A DNA stretch of 6,047 bases. Origin: Bacillota bacterium. GTDB taxonomy: Bacteria; Bacillota; Clostridia; Lachnospirales; Lachnospiraceae. The notes under the pieces were generated by a model. The model was not told the origin of the DNA. It ran no database searches and worked only from the letters and a program-made list of their open reading frames with translations. The translations under genes were made by a program, and so were the position numbers. Of this stretch, positions 5,899-6,047 are shown piece after piece. The DNA is taken from positions 1 to 6,047 of the forward strand of contig JAEWEO010000114.1 in assembly GCA_023389295.1 (NCBI GenBank), written 5' to 3'. The number at the start of each line of letters is the position of its first letter. The stretch's first letter is position 1.

Positions 5899-6045
5899 TT
5901 ATAATTCTTCACTGGTGCCCATTACTTTTTGGCAAGCTATTTCTAGGTTGCCGTTTCTGCAGCGGAGTTCATCCAAAAAGGCCTTTTCCTTTGCAGGATC
6001 CTTTAATCTTATGAGATATTGAAGTTTATAAAGGCTTCCCATATT
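5899..6045 (-). CDS. C-terminal end of a probable DUF4956 membrane protein (5' part outside window)
   Basis: An open frame enters from the right edge and ends at TAA (5899-5901). The 48 visible residues include LYKLQYLIRLKDPAKEK and FLDELRCRNGNLEIACQ. The soluble tail with a strand, a helix and RNGNLEI resembles, from memory, the C-terminal domain of DUF4956 proteins, which have several N-terminal membrane segments. Those proteins are often encoded beside polyphosphate-polymerase-like (VTC), CotH and Cthe_2159-family genes. The stop is 22 nt before the start of the lipoprotein gene, so the two form one transcription unit. An internal Met at the second visible residue is not a convincing start, because no ribosome binding site can be seen in the few bases before it. 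The coding frame is well supported; the family name is less so. Confidence 0.6.
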   Translation of the reverse strand, partial: NMGSLYKLQYLIRLKDPAKEKAFLDELRCRNGNLEIACQKVMGTSEEL

Positions 6046-6047
6046 TG

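Overview
The window looks like chromosome of a low-GC Gram-positive anaerobe, most likely a clostridium of the Lachnospiraceae type. The signs are AT-rich spacers, strong GGAGG ribosome binding sites, a consensus sigma-A promoter, a tandem glycine riboswitch in front of gcvT, and a Cthe_2159-type carbohydrate-binding lipoprotein beside what looks like a DUF4956 gene. The organism is inferred from gene content and cannot be fixed to species from this sequence alone.

Layout. (1) Positions 1-1553, minus strand: the glycine cleavage T-protein gene gcvT, cut by the left edge only at its last codon or so. Its leader of about 400 nt holds a consensus promoter, a two-aptamer glycine riboswitch, an intrinsic terminator as the switch element, and further inverted repeats. 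(2) Positions 1711-3397, plus strand: a two-gene operon for an ABC importer of the nitrate/sulfonate/taurine/thiamine-precursor class, ATPase then permease, overlapping by 32 nt and followed by a probable terminator. No substrate-binding protein is present. (3) Positions 3398-3786: a gene-free stretch whose second half (3541-3786) is a decayed second copy of the permease gene, with frameshifts, stops and an internal deletion. (4) Positions 3771-6047, minus strand: the 3' end of a probable DUF4956 membrane-protein gene, then a 657-residue secreted beta-helix lipoprotein of the Cthe_2159 (DUF4353) family carrying two unrelated in-frame tandem repeats, then a long AU-rich terminator hairpin that overlaps the end of the permease relic.

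How they work together. gcvT and the ABC operon are transcribed divergently from the 1520-1744 interval. gcvT should be switched on by glycine: ligand-stabilised P1 of aptamer 2 uses the same bases (1314-1318) as the 5' arm of the terminator. The right-hand unit is a separate surface or envelope operon convergent with the ABC operon. I see no clearly new biological system. The points most worth following are the permease relic, the inverted echo of the riboswitch terminator, the two minisatellites in the surface protein, and its apparently shortened C-terminus.
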